Assembly (NCBI GenBank): GCA_019359035.1 | Contig: JAHHIC010000070.1 | Location: forward strand, 1 to 64,000 | Direction: 5' to 3' | DNA: 64,000 bases | Source: Scytonematopsis contorta HA4267-MV1 | Lineage (GTDB): Bacteria > Cyanobacteriota > Cyanobacteriia > Cyanobacteriales > Nostocaceae | Part shown: positions 1-8,518 of the stretch, piece by piece | Position numbering within the stretch: the first letter of the stretch is position 1 | Layout: every line of letters starts with the position of its first letter | Translations under genes and position numbers: made by a program | Notes under the pieces: generated by a model | What the model was told of the DNA's origin: nothing | Database searches by the model: none | What the model saw: only the letters and a program-made list of their open reading frames with translations

Positions 1-94
1 GAATCAAAAATCAAACCTGATTCTCTATTTTTTATATTTGAAGAGTTCCTGTGCGCTTCTTATAATCAAACAGTTACAACGCGCATTACCGGGT

Positions 95-113
95 GGTGCG
101 CCGCAGGCGCACC
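95..113. repeat. GC-rich perfect hairpin
   Basis: Two 8-bp arms, GGTGCGCC and GGCGCACC, flank the loop GCA. It stands out as GC-rich in an AT-rich intergenic region. No T tract follows it, so a terminator role is not supported. Confidence 0.5.
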
Positions 114-274
114 CCCTGAACGGTTACGAGAAAACAGAGTCACAAGAGTAAGATTTTTACAACTGATTTAGGATTACTATATAGGTGCTGCTATCAGAAC
201 AAAGCCACCTGTGTAGGCTAGGAGAAATTAAGAATTGTAACCTGTATCTGTCTTAATACTGCTCGTTAACGTAT

Positions 275-302
275 GTAGAAACGTTACATGTAACGTCTCT
301 AC
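275..302. repeat. 28-bp palindromic repeat, copy 1 (intergenic)
   Basis: The outer arms are GTAGAAAC/GTCTCTAC (one mismatch in the 8-bp arm), the inner arms GTTA/TAAC, and the centre CATG. It is followed by AGGGGTTTGA. The same outer arms occur at 23849-23876 and 54351-54378, and the first of these also carries the AGGGGTTTGA flank. This is a dispersed hairpin family of the kind common in filamentous cyanobacteria. Confidence 0.8.
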
Positions 303-476
303 AGGGGTTTGACGTTTCACAATTTGCTATCCCTTGCAGTATTGATACCTGTCTCGCTTTGTTTGTATAATTCAATTCGGTTGAGGTATAGGGGCAAAAT
401 ATAGGGCGATTTTTCTTTGTCTGGATGATAGTCATAGCTGAGAATTTATAATTTATGGAATCATGATAATATTTAT

Positions 477-737
477 CAATAAAAAAGGAAATAGCCTTGA
501 TGCCAATTAGCGGTGTCACGCACCTTACGAGTTAAGACCCTGCTCAAACTCGTCAATAGCCACAATATCATCCGAAATCAATATACATTCTGACAATAAA
601 GAAATGTCAAAAAGAAGGCAATACTAAATTCGTGGGGGTTAAAGTAGGTATCAATTATGCAGCAGAAATATAACGAGGATGACGCAAATACCCTTTTTGC
701 CTAAATTGAGATGCTTCGGCTATTTCCTTTTTTATTG
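477..737. repeat. Possible MITE-like element bounded by 20-bp inverted repeats
   Basis: Positions 477-496 and 718-737 are exact reverse complements (20 bp, beginning CAATAAAAAAGG on the left). Similarity extends about 10 bp further outward with a few mismatches. The 221-bp interior has no open frame with a recognisable product. The layout fits a non-autonomous mobile element or its remnant, but I see no clear target-site duplication. Confidence 0.35.
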
Positions 738-781
738 AGAAATTTTATAATTATCTCTAAATTATTAAATCAACTTCAGCC

Positions 782-1789
782 ATGACAATCACACTCACAG
801 AGGCAGAGGACGGAGAGCTTTGGGATGAAGCTGCACAAAATAGTCCCCCAAATGCACCGATAGAGCTGTTTGAATCTTTCTGGGAAATGCCTAGGCTGTT
901 GGGAAATGGCTATAAGACAGATATCGAACTGCATCCCCATCTTTGGCTAACGATTTTTGATTATGAACATCATGATGATTTGTTGCTGAAATTACCCACT
1001 TCAAACCATCCCTTACAATTTTCTGTTTTGCTTTCAGGAAATATTAAAGATGACTATGGGCGCATAGGAGAAGGCAACACACTTATTTCTGGAGGTGGGA
1101 TTCAACGGTCAATGAAAACTATGTATTGTCAATCTTCCCGGATGGTAGGAATCGATATTAATATGTCACCTGATTTGTTGGCAACTTTTTTCCCTGGAAA
1201 AGATGGAGGAATCCCCCCAGAGCTAAAGTTATTGGCAAAGAATAATGATTGGCAAACCCTAATTTATCCAGAAATTACCCCAGCAATACGATTTTTAGCC
1301 CAACAAATATTTAATTGCCCCTATCACGGAATGACAAAGCGGATTTATTTACAAGCAAAAGTGCTGGAATTAATTGCCTTACAGCTAGCCCTCATTCTTG
1401 AGGATGGGGCAACTCCTCAACTACCACCCCCATTAAAACCAGAAACCATTGCTCGGATTCACCATGCCAAAAAAATAATGCTTTCCCGTTTAGAGCATCC
1501 CCCTTCACTAACAGAATTAGCTGGTTTGGTTGGAATAAGCGACAGGACTCTCAGGAAAGGATTTAAAGAATTATTTGGTACAACTGTATTTGCTTATTTG
1601 ACTCAAAAGCGCATGGAACAAGCGGAACAATTTCTGCGTGGGGGTAAAATGAGTATCGCCGAAGTTGCGAATATGGTGGGCTACTCTCATTTAGGACACT
1701 TTGCTGCAGCCTTTAAGAGAAGATATGGCATTACGCCCAAAGAATGTTTTTTGGGCAAAATTCCGTTTTGGGACTGTGATGCCGTTTGA
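782..1789 (+). CDS. AraC-family transcriptional regulator, PchR-like
   Basis: A 335-residue regulator with a variable N-terminal sensing region and a C-terminal double helix-turn-helix (about residues 230-330) ending in the AraC signature VGYSHLGHFAAAFKRRYG. The length, and the conserved central stretch around GMTKRIYLQAKVLELIALQL, fit the PchR type that controls ferric-siderophore receptors. The gene lies 144 bp upstream of a TonB-dependent receptor on the same strand and is the first of four intact paralogues in this window, plus two broken ones. A candidate AraC operator overlaps its 3' end (about 1764-1806). Local activation of the downstream receptor by the ferric-siderophore ligand is inferred from PchR; the ligand cannot be read from the sequence. 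Confidence 0.9.
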   Translation: MTITLTEAEDGELWDEAAQNSPPNAPIELFESFWEMPRLLGNGYKTDIELHPHLWLTIFDYEHHDDLLLKLPTSNHPLQFSVLLSGNIKDDYGRIGEGNTLISGGGIQRSMKTMYCQSSRMVGIDINMSPDLLATFFPGKDGGIPPELKLLAKNNDWQTLIYPEITPAIRFLAQQIFNCPYHGMTKRIYLQAKVLELIALQLALILEDGATPQLPPPLKPETIARIHHAKKIMLSRLEHPPSLTELAGLVGISDRTLRKGFKELFGTTVFAYLTQKRMEQAEQFLRGGKMSIAEVANMVGYSHLGHFAAAFKRRYGITPKECFLGKIPFWDCDAV

Positions 1790-1806
1790 GGATAGACTCT
1801 AATCTT
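1764..1806 (+). promoter_or_regulatory. Candidate AraC/PchR operator A, upstream of receptor 1
   Basis: A TTTTGGGAC half is followed about 19 bp later by GAGGATAGAC, then TCTAATC. This matches sites B (14312), C (18218) and D (19763), which share GGGAT/GGGTG and GATAGAC/GGTAGAC halves about 21-22 bp apart. A further TTTTTTGGGC stretch lies just upstream, possibly a third half-site. The site overlaps the 3' end of the araC gene and ends about 130 bp before the receptor start. AraC proteins typically bind direct repeats about two helical turns apart. Confidence 0.5.
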
Positions 1807-1933
1807 AGTACTTTCTACACTTAGTTTCATATTAATTAATAATTAGATGCAATAAGCTAACTGGCTTTGCAAGATTCTTGACTTCTTGAAGAAATCGGGA
1901 ATCTGTATTGCTCTATTAGGTGTGAGGAGATAA

Positions 1934-4546
1934 ATGAAGTTAGATAAGTTATTTCAAAGCCTGCTGCTAACAGGTGCAGTTATTACTTTTATAAGTTCTT
2001 CTGCTTTAGCAGAAGAAGTACGAGAAGATGTTCCTAGCGATTCCCCCAAAAGTGTAGATATGTTGGTACAGGCTTCATCACCAAACTCAGCACCTTTACA
2101 AGAAGTCGTACCAATTACCTCGGTTAAAGCAAATCCTACAAATAAAGGTTTGGAGGTAATTTTACAAACTACTAAAGGGAATCAGTTGCAAGTTACAAAT
2201 CGCAGTACGGGTAATAATTTTATTGCTGATATAACGGGCGCACAACTGCGACTAGGGAATGGTGGTTCTTTTGTATTTCGTTCCTCAAAACCAATTGCAG
2301 GAATAACTGATATAACAATTACTAATTTTGACGCAAATACTGTCCGAGTGACGGTAATAGGCGAAGCAGGGTTGCCGACGGTTGAGTTATTTGATGATGA
2401 TGAGGGGCTGATTTTTGGCATAGCACCTGTTGCAACTGCTACGCCACAACCGGGAACGCAGCAAAAACCAGAACTAGAGAAGCCTGCTAGCGAAACACCA
2501 CAAGAGAAGCCATCGGCTGAGGGTGATGAACCTATTGAGTTGGTAGTGACAGGACAGCAAGATAATTATCGCGTACCGGACGCGACGGTTGGGACTAGAA
2601 CTAATACACCTTTGCGTGATATTCCCCAGTCAATTCAGGTAGTACCCCGACAGGTAATTGAAGACCAACAAGTAACTCGCCTGAATGATATATTACAAAA
2701 CATACCAGGTGTAATATCGAATAGTTCCTCGCGGGAACAATTTGATACTTTCTTCATTCGCGGCTTTGGAGGGAGTTCAAACACTGGTAATTTAACTCGT
2801 AGGAATGGTTTAAAAGACCCATTTAGTGTTTACCGCGCAACGGAAACCGCCAATATTGAGCGGGTAGAAGTTCTTAAAGGACCAGCTTCGGTTCTCTTCG
2901 GTCAGGGAACGCCCGGAGGAATGGTTAATATTGTTACTAAACGTCCTCTGAGTCAACCCTTTTATCAAGTAGAAGCTACAGCTGGTAACTATGATTTCTA
3001 CCGAGGGGCAATCGACCTTTCTGGTCCTCTTAATCAGAGCGGTACTCTGCTTTACCGCTTAAATGCGGCAGCTGAAACAAGTGAAAGTTTTGTAGATTTC
3101 TTTGACAGGCAGCGTTACTTCGTCGCACCTGTTGTGAGTTGGCAGCTAAGTAAAAATACGAGATTAACGTTTAACTTAGAATATACTGAGATAAGCCAAC
3201 AGGGAGACTTTGGTTTACCAGCGCTGGGAACTGTATTGAATAATCCGAATGGTAAAATCCCGCTTAATCGGTATATCGGGGAACCATCATTGGACAGAGG
3301 AGAATATCAGGGGTTTCGGGTTGGCTACGATTTTGAACATAAATTTAGTGAAAATTGGCAAATTCGCAATGCTTTTCAGACTGGAATAAGTTTGGGAAAA
3401 GAGCTAAACATATTCCCGCTTGCATTGTCTTCAGACAATCGTACTTTAGAACGCGGCTATTTCGATTCACGGCAAGGATTTAACATCTATACTTATCTTA
3501 TTGACACCTATGTTGTTGGTAAATTTAATACTGGCGACATTAAGCATGAATTAGTGTTTGGTTTTGATTTATATAGAGAGAAGACGGTTACTAATGACGG
3601 AATTTTTAATTCTCTCGATCCACTCGACCTATTTGAACCAAATTACGGCAGAGCTTCTCTAGCTCAGGCTCCTGTACAGTTTGATAATGTTGATAGAAGA
3701 GACTCACTTGGTATTTATGTTCAAGACCAAATCACATTGGCAGATAATTTCAAACTTCTTCTTGGTGGCCGCTTCGATTTATTTAACCAAACTAATGAAG
3801 ACTTTATTGCGAACACAGAAACATTTCAGCAAGATAATGCCTTTAGCCCTCGGATTGGCATAGTTTATCAACCAGTCCCAGCCATTTCTCTTTACGCTAG
3901 CTATGCTCGTTCAACCCAGCAAGTGACAGGACGTTCTTTTGCCAATGCCCTATTTAAACCAGAAAAAGGTACACAATACGAAATTGGCATCAAAGCAGAA
4001 CTTAGCGATCGCCTATCAGGCACTTTAGCATTATACGATTTAACTCGATCCAATGTTCTGACCACAGACTCCGTAAATCCTACTTTTTCAATTCAAACAG
4101 GTAAACAAAAAAGTCATGGTGTTGAATTGGATGTATCCGGCGAAATTTTGCCGGGATGGAATGTAATAGCAGGCTACGCCTATACATATGCAAGAATCAC
4201 AGAAGACAACACCTATGAAAAAGGTAATCTTCTCAATAATATTCCCAAACACAGCTTCAACCTATGGACAACCTATGAAATTCAGTCTGGAAACTTCAAA
4301 GGGCTTGGTTTTGGTTTGGGTCTATATTATATTGGTGACCGACAGGGAGATTTAAACAACTCGTTCAAACTGCCTAGTTATTTGCGTACCGATGCGGCCA
4401 TTTTTTACAAGCAAGACAGGTTTCGCGCATCTCTCAATATAAAAAACTTATTTGATGTTGACTATTTTAGGTATTCTCAAGATAGCTTGCGTGTTTTTCC
4501 AGGTGATCCACTAACTGTACAAGGAACTATTTCGTGGCAATTTTGA
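1934..4546 (+). CDS. TonB-dependent siderophore receptor with AMIN domain (receptor 1)
   Basis: An 870-residue outer-membrane receptor of the FhuE/FpvA-like siderophore type. A signal peptide (about residues 1-26) precedes a cyanobacterial AMIN domain (about 55-160), a Pro/Glu-rich linker, a TonB box (IELVVTG, near 200), a plug domain beginning RDIPQSIQVVP, and a 22-strand barrel that ends in a C-terminal Phe (SWQF), the outer-membrane assembly signal. The start has a strong ribosome site (GAGGAGA). It follows an AraC regulator and precedes a FecB-like lipoprotein 49 bp downstream. Its AMIN region is nearly the same, at protein and DNA level, as that of the receptor at 14437, so the two arose by duplication. 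The substrate is unknown; hydroxamate or citrate-type siderophores are likely. Confidence 0.93.
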   Translation: MKLDKLFQSLLLTGAVITFISSSALAEEVREDVPSDSPKSVDMLVQASSPNSAPLQEVVPITSVKANPTNKGLEVILQTTKGNQLQVTNRSTGNNFIADITGAQLRLGNGGSFVFRSSKPIAGITDITITNFDANTVRVTVIGEAGLPTVELFDDDEGLIFGIAPVATATPQPGTQQKPELEKPASETPQEKPSAEGDEPIELVVTGQQDNYRVPDATVGTRTNTPLRDIPQSIQVVPRQVIEDQQVTRLNDILQNIPGVISNSSSREQFDTFFIRGFGGSSNTGNLTRRNGLKDPFSVYRATETANIERVEVLKGPASVLFGQGTPGGMVNIVTKRPLSQPFYQVEATAGNYDFYRGAIDLSGPLNQSGTLLYRLNAAAETSESFVDFFDRQRYFVAPVVSWQLSKNTRLTFNLEYTEISQQGDFGLPALGTVLNNPNGKIPLNRYIGEPSLDRGEYQGFRVGYDFEHKFSENWQIRNAFQTGISLGKELNIFPLALSSDNRTLERGYFDSRQGFNIYTYLIDTYVVGKFNTGDIKHELVFGFDLYREKTVTNDGIFNSLDPLDLFEPNYGRASLAQAPVQFDNVDRRDSLGIYVQDQITLADNFKLLLGGRFDLFNQTNEDFIANTETFQQDNAFSPRIGIVYQPVPAISLYASYARSTQQVTGRSFANALFKPEKGTQYEIGIKAELSDRLSGTLALYDLTRSNVLTTDSVNPTFSIQTGKQKSHGVELDVSGEILPGWNVIAGYAYTYARITEDNTYEKGNLLNNIPKHSFNLWTTYEIQSGNFKGLGFGLGLYYIGDRQGDLNNSFKLPSYLRTDAAIFYKQDRFRASLNIKNLFDVDYFRYSQDSLRVFPGDPLTVQGTISWQF

Positions 4547-4595
4547 AGATAAATACGGTAACCTAATTTATGCTCCCGGACATTATAGTAAAAGG

Positions 4596-5564
4596 ATGAC
4601 TTTTAAGCTTGTATCATATTTCACAGGTCTACTGTTTCTTTGTTTGGTTGTAGCCTGTCAGGGTAATACTATTCGACAGTTTTCCAGTCCCCAGTTCCTC
4701 ACTAACTGTCGTAATATTCAACACGCTTTAGGTGAGGTTTGTGTGCCTGTCAATCCAAAGCGATTAGCAGTATTAAGCGAAATTACCTTAGGAGATGCGC
4801 TCGCCTTAGGAATTCAACCTAGAGGAGCTAGCTTTATAAGTGGTGATATCCCACCCTATTTGACAAGTTACACGCCTGAGATAGATTTTTTAGGCAAAAG
4901 CGACCAGCCAAATCTGGAAAAAATTCTAAAGTTTAAGCCTGATTTGATTGTTGACGTTGAGGCTTTTGGAAAATCAATTTTAGAGCAACTCTCTTTGATT
5001 GCGCCAACAGCTTTAGGACACTGGGAAGGTTTTCAATCCTGGCGAGATTATTTCGATTTTGTTGCGAACGTGCTGGGGAAAAAGCAAGCAGCAGAGCAGG
5101 TTTGGGTTGACTATTATCAACGAGTGGAAGAAGTAAAAGCGGCATTAGGCAATCGCCTGAAAACTGTCGAAGTGTCCTCTGTCTACATTTGCTGTGGCAC
5201 TATTACCATTGATGGAGAAATCTCCTTTATTGGTGGTATTTTAAAAGATGTCGGAATACGTCATTATTTACCTAATAAAGATGGAGCAGAACGTCAAACG
5301 ATTAGTCTTTCGGAAGAACGACTGGCTGATATTGATGCGGATATTATTTTTATCAGCACTTACGATAAAAACTCTGAAAAACTTCTAGTCAATTGGCAGA
5401 AAAAGCCTTTGTGGAAAACTCTTAAAGCTGTGCAGCAAAAACGTGTATATCTAGTCAACTATTCCACTTGGCAAGGCGGAAATCCTATTGCGGCTAATGC
5501 AGTGCTTGACGACCTTTTGAAATATTTGCTAGAAGAATCAAAAACGTCATCAGGGAACGCATAG
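4596..5564 (+). CDS. Iron-siderophore ABC transporter substrate-binding lipoprotein (FecB-like)
   Basis: A 322-residue periplasmic binding protein of the FecB/FhuD class. The N-terminus is a lipoprotein signal with lipobox LVVAC, and the body begins with the family motif GEVCVPVNPKRLAVL. The GNPIAANAVLDDLLKYL end is typical of the C-terminal lobe. An AAAGG ribosome site precedes the ATG. It should receive the ferric siderophore from receptor 1 and hand it to the FecCD/FecE transporter encoded at 20.8-23.8 kb, since no permease is encoded beside it. Two paralogues occur in the window (7457 and 17112). Confidence 0.92.
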   Translation: MTFKLVSYFTGLLFLCLVVACQGNTIRQFSSPQFLTNCRNIQHALGEVCVPVNPKRLAVLSEITLGDALALGIQPRGASFISGDIPPYLTSYTPEIDFLGKSDQPNLEKILKFKPDLIVDVEAFGKSILEQLSLIAPTALGHWEGFQSWRDYFDFVANVLGKKQAAEQVWVDYYQRVEEVKAALGNRLKTVEVSSVYICCGTITIDGEISFIGGILKDVGIRHYLPNKDGAERQTISLSEERLADIDADIIFISTYDKNSEKLLVNWQKKPLWKTLKAVQQKRVYLVNYSTWQGGNPIAANAVLDDLLKYLLEESKTSSGNA

Positions 5565-5593
5565 ACATTATTTCACATTACTTACCCGCAAGA

Positions 5594-6025
5594 TTAACGA
5601 ATTAAAACAAACGTACCTATTAAAATCAAAACATTTCCTAGTATTACTTTAAGGGTTAACGGTTCCTTGAGAAACAGCACCGAAAAAATTAGTACCAAAA
5701 TCAGGCTAGATTTGTCTAAAGGTGCCACTAAAGATGCTTTTCCTACCTGTAAAGCTCGAAAGTAAAACAACCAAGAAAAACCCGTTGACAATCCTGATAA
5801 TACAAGAAAGGTCAGCGTTTTCAGAGTTACTGTCAGTAGTGCATCTAATTGCCCTTTAGCTAAAACCCAACCCCAAATCATTACTAAAATAACCACTGTG
5901 CGGATTGCTGTTGCTAGATTAGGATTAATCGCTTCAACTCCAACCTTAGCAAAAATAGTCGTTAAGGCAGCAAAAAATGCTGATAAGAGAGCAAAAAACA
6001 AGCCGTTTTCTTCATTATTTAACAT
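5594..6025 (-). CDS. Small EamA/DMT-family transporter (single EamA unit)
   Basis: A 143-residue membrane protein with about five hydrophobic segments and one EamA repeat, ending in an ILGNVLILIGTFVLIR segment. Typical EamA exporters have two repeats (about 300 residues), so this protein probably works as a dimer, as small DMT proteins do. It is the last gene of the minus-strand run receptor-binding protein-MFS-EamA. The position suggests export of the siderophore or a related metabolite, but that is inference. Confidence 0.8.
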   Translation of the reverse strand: MLNNEENGLFFALLSAFFAALTTIFAKVGVEAINPNLATAIRTVVILVMIWGWVLAKGQLDALLTVTLKTLTFLVLSGLSTGFSWLFYFRALQVGKASLVAPLDKSSLILVLIFSVLFLKEPLTLKVILGNVLILIGTFVLIR

Positions 6026-6070
6026 TTAACGCCCCTGATAAAATTAGTTTTTATTAGGAAATAATATCAT

Positions 6071-7381
6071 TTATTTTTGCTGTAATATTACTTCATCAGA
6101 GTCTGGTAAAATCTTTTCTATATTCCGCAGCGAAGGAAAAATAAAACCAAACAACCCTACCAAAAGCATACACACCGCACCCATTACGTATAAGAAGCTA
6201 ATTCCTGTACCTTTGCCGCTTCCAAATATTCCTCCCTTTAATATTACTGCTGGTTCCAATACTTTATCTGCTAACAGCCCTGTTATCAGAATTGCAAAGC
6301 TTGATAGTAATTGTGACATCAATGATTTTGCTGCAAATACTCGACCTTGTAAGTGAGGGGGAACTTTTGCTAGCCAAATAGCTGTTTCGCAGCTATCCAT
6401 CAAAGGAAAATTTAACGAAGAACAAAACTGGGCAGGTATCCAAACTGATAAATTACGTCCCAGTCCAAACGCAGTTTTACTTGCACCAGCACCAATGAAT
6501 CCCAGTAGCATTCCGTAAATGCGTCGTTTTGGACCACCCCAAATACTCAAAATAATAGCTCCCATCACACCGGAAATACCAGCAGCAGCGGAGATGCTAG
6601 CTAATACAGTAGGGTTACTATTGCTACGTGCGAGAATCATCGGGTCTCCTACAGATTCCGCAAAGTCATGAGCGAACCAAAATAAACTAATAGCTAGCAG
6701 AAAATTTCGCAAACTTCGATTAGTTAACAGGTAGCGAAAGCCAAATGTTATATCTGTAAATAAATTTGCCAGTGCCTGATTTTCCGTTTTTGTCTGAGGG
6801 GGCTGAGGAATTGCAATCAAAAATAGAGTAATTATCGCAACAATAAAACTAAATATGTCTATCAATAAAATACCAGCCAATCCGATAAGAGGATATAAAC
6901 TACCCGCAAAAGCAGGCGCGAGAATAACAGGGCCATAGTGGACTACAGACCCCATACTAGTCGCACGTGCATAGTGTTGTTTTGGGATAATTTGAGTTAG
7001 AGAAGTTTCATAGGCTAAGTCTTGAATTTGTCGAAAACATCCATTAATAGCACCAGTAAAGTAGAGATGCCAGATTTGTAAATTATGTGTAAGGTAAAGT
7101 GCAAGTAAGGCGATTGTGGAAATAGCAGCAATGCTATCACCTAGAATCATTAAATTTTTGCGGTTGAAACGGTCTACTATAATACCAGCAAAGACGGTAG
7201 TGGGAATACGGAGAATTTGAGAAAAGAAAGCAACTAATGTTAGAGCGGAGGCTGAACTTGTTAGTTGCCATACCCACAAAGCAATAGCAAAGTCGGTCAT
7301 ATAAGTACCAATGGTGGAGACGACCTGACCGAACCAAATGATTATAAAAGTTAGTAAGCTTGTAGGTTGTTGTGGCGTCAT
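6071..7381 (-). CDS. MFS transporter, EntS-like (probable siderophore exporter)
   Basis: A 436-residue major-facilitator protein with 12 predicted membrane segments. It shows the MFS loop motif GIIVDRFNRKNLMI near residue 65 and resembles the MFS_3/EntS group that exports enterobactin or schizokinen-type siderophores. I chose the ATG at 7381 because AAGG lies about 9 bp upstream; a TTG at 7390 would add three residues (MIE). The gene sits between a FecB-like lipoprotein and an EamA protein on the same strand. An efflux partner inside an uptake operon suggests that the cell also secretes, or recycles, the cognate siderophore, although no synthetase is seen nearby. Confidence 0.85.
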   Translation of the reverse strand: MTPQQPTSLLTFIIIWFGQVVSTIGTYMTDFAIALWVWQLTSSASALTLVAFFSQILRIPTTVFAGIIVDRFNRKNLMILGDSIAAISTIALLALYLTHNLQIWHLYFTGAINGCFRQIQDLAYETSLTQIIPKQHYARATSMGSVVHYGPVILAPAFAGSLYPLIGLAGILLIDIFSFIVAIITLFLIAIPQPPQTKTENQALANLFTDITFGFRYLLTNRSLRNFLLAISLFWFAHDFAESVGDPMILARSNSNPTVLASISAAAGISGVMGAIILSIWGGPKRRIYGMLLGFIGAGASKTAFGLGRNLSVWIPAQFCSSLNFPLMDSCETAIWLAKVPPHLQGRVFAAKSLMSQLLSSFAILITGLLADKVLEPAVILKGGIFGSGKGTGISFLYVMGAVCMLLVGLFGFIFPSLRNIEKILPDSDEVILQQK

Positions 7382-7456
7382 TTCAATCAACCTTGGTCAT
7401 TTATTGTTGGATTTGGACAATACATTAATAGGTTTTTGTTTTGTTGTTTTCAATAT

Positions 7457-8455
7457 TTAATCTTGATTATTTAATCCTGTACCGAGTAAATATTTAGATA
7501 TGTCCTCAAGCACGGCATTTGCTGCTAGGATATTTCCAAAGTACCAGTGACCAGAATCAACTATATATACCCGATTGGTTTTAAATGCTTTAAGTCGTTG
7601 CCACAACTGGCTTTGTTGATATCTTTTGAAGGAATTTTCAGCTTTTTGGTCTAACATTATAAATAAGACATCAGCATCCAGCAAGTCTAAACGCTCCAGA
7701 CTGAAGCTTAAAAAAGCTGTATTTTGAGTAGTAGTAGCTTGCAGTTGATGTATTGGTACAGAAAGCCCTACCTCCTGCAGAATATTTCCAGTAAATGATA
7801 ATATAGTCTCAATCGATGGATTTGCAGTACTTGCACCAAACCTAATTACAGAAACCTCTATTTTTCCTAATTTTTGTTCTATAGACTTTCGCAATTGCTT
7901 TATTCGTTGTTGATATTGAAGAAGTAAATTTTGAGTTTGTTCTTTTTTACCTAATATTTCACCAACTTCCTGAAAAGATTCTTTCCAACCATCTTTAAGA
8001 TATTTACTTTCTAGTTTTACGGTAGGAGCTATTTGGGAAAATAGCTTGTATTCATGAGGAGTGAAGTAAAATCCCACAATCAAATCTGGATGTAACTTTA
8101 TCATTTTTTCTATATTTAATTGAATGTCCTTTCCTATGGAAATTATGTCTTCTGTCTTCCCCAAATAATGCCTTCCTCTACTAGCAAAAGTATTCTCTCC
8201 TGCTGCTACTGGTTTTAAACCTAATGCTAGAACTGCATCTAAAGCTATTTCATCTGTGACCATAATACGTTTAGGCTGAAGAGGAACACAAGTTTCTCCT
8301 TGTTCATGTTGAATAACTCGACAATTAGATGTTAATAAATGCGTCTCATGATAAAGAGTATTTTTAAGGAGTTTGTTGTGGCAAGCAGTAATAATCACTA
8401 ATGTAACAGTAATTAAAAAAAATAATTTGAGATAACGAGATATAAATTTATCCAT
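7457..8455 (-). CDS. Iron-siderophore substrate-binding lipoprotein (FecB-like), copy 2
   Basis: A 332-residue FecB/FhuD-class binding protein with lipobox IITAC near residue 25 and the family motif GETCVPLQPKRIMV. I prefer the ATG at 8455; a TTG at 8467 would add four residues. It lies 63 bp downstream of receptor 2 and upstream of the MFS gene on the same strand, making an operon. It is clearly paralogous to the proteins at 4596 and 17112 but more divergent, matching the different class of its neighbouring receptor. Confidence 0.9.
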   Translation of the reverse strand: MDKFISRYLKLFFLITVTLVIITACHNKLLKNTLYHETHLLTSNCRVIQHEQGETCVPLQPKRIMVTDEIALDAVLALGLKPVAAGENTFASRGRHYLGKTEDIISIGKDIQLNIEKMIKLHPDLIVGFYFTPHEYKLFSQIAPTVKLESKYLKDGWKESFQEVGEILGKKEQTQNLLLQYQQRIKQLRKSIEQKLGKIEVSVIRFGASTANPSIETILSFTGNILQEVGLSVPIHQLQATTTQNTAFLSFSLERLDLLDADVLFIMLDQKAENSFKRYQQSQLWQRLKAFKTNRVYIVDSGHWYFGNILAANAVLEDISKYLLGTGLNNQD

Positions 8456-8518
8456 TAATAGATTCAAAATTAACTGATTAAAAGTTTCTCCCTTTGTTAA
8501 GGGAGAAAACTAGGGACA

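Larger units (their letters stand above)
1..781. other. Intergenic region upstream of the first AraC regulator
   Basis: I see no convincing gene here. It holds a GC-rich hairpin at 95-113 (8-bp arms GGTGCGCC/GGCGCACC, 3-base loop), a near-perfect 28-bp palindrome at 275-302, and a pair of exact 20-bp inverted repeats at 477-496 and 718-737. The short minus-strand reading frame at 253-519 covers the palindrome, has no recognisable domain and is probably not a gene. Proximity to decayed regulators elsewhere suggests repeat-rich accessory DNA. Confidence 0.6.

Noticed and set aside
253-519. An 88-codon minus-strand reading frame in the first intergenic region
   Set aside because: It runs through the palindromic repeat at 275-302 and has no recognisable domain or ribosome site.
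1800-1860. A Fur box upstream of receptor 1
   Set aside because: The AT-rich TTAATTAATAATTAG stretch resembles a Fur site only loosely; in such AT-rich DNA the match is not convincing.
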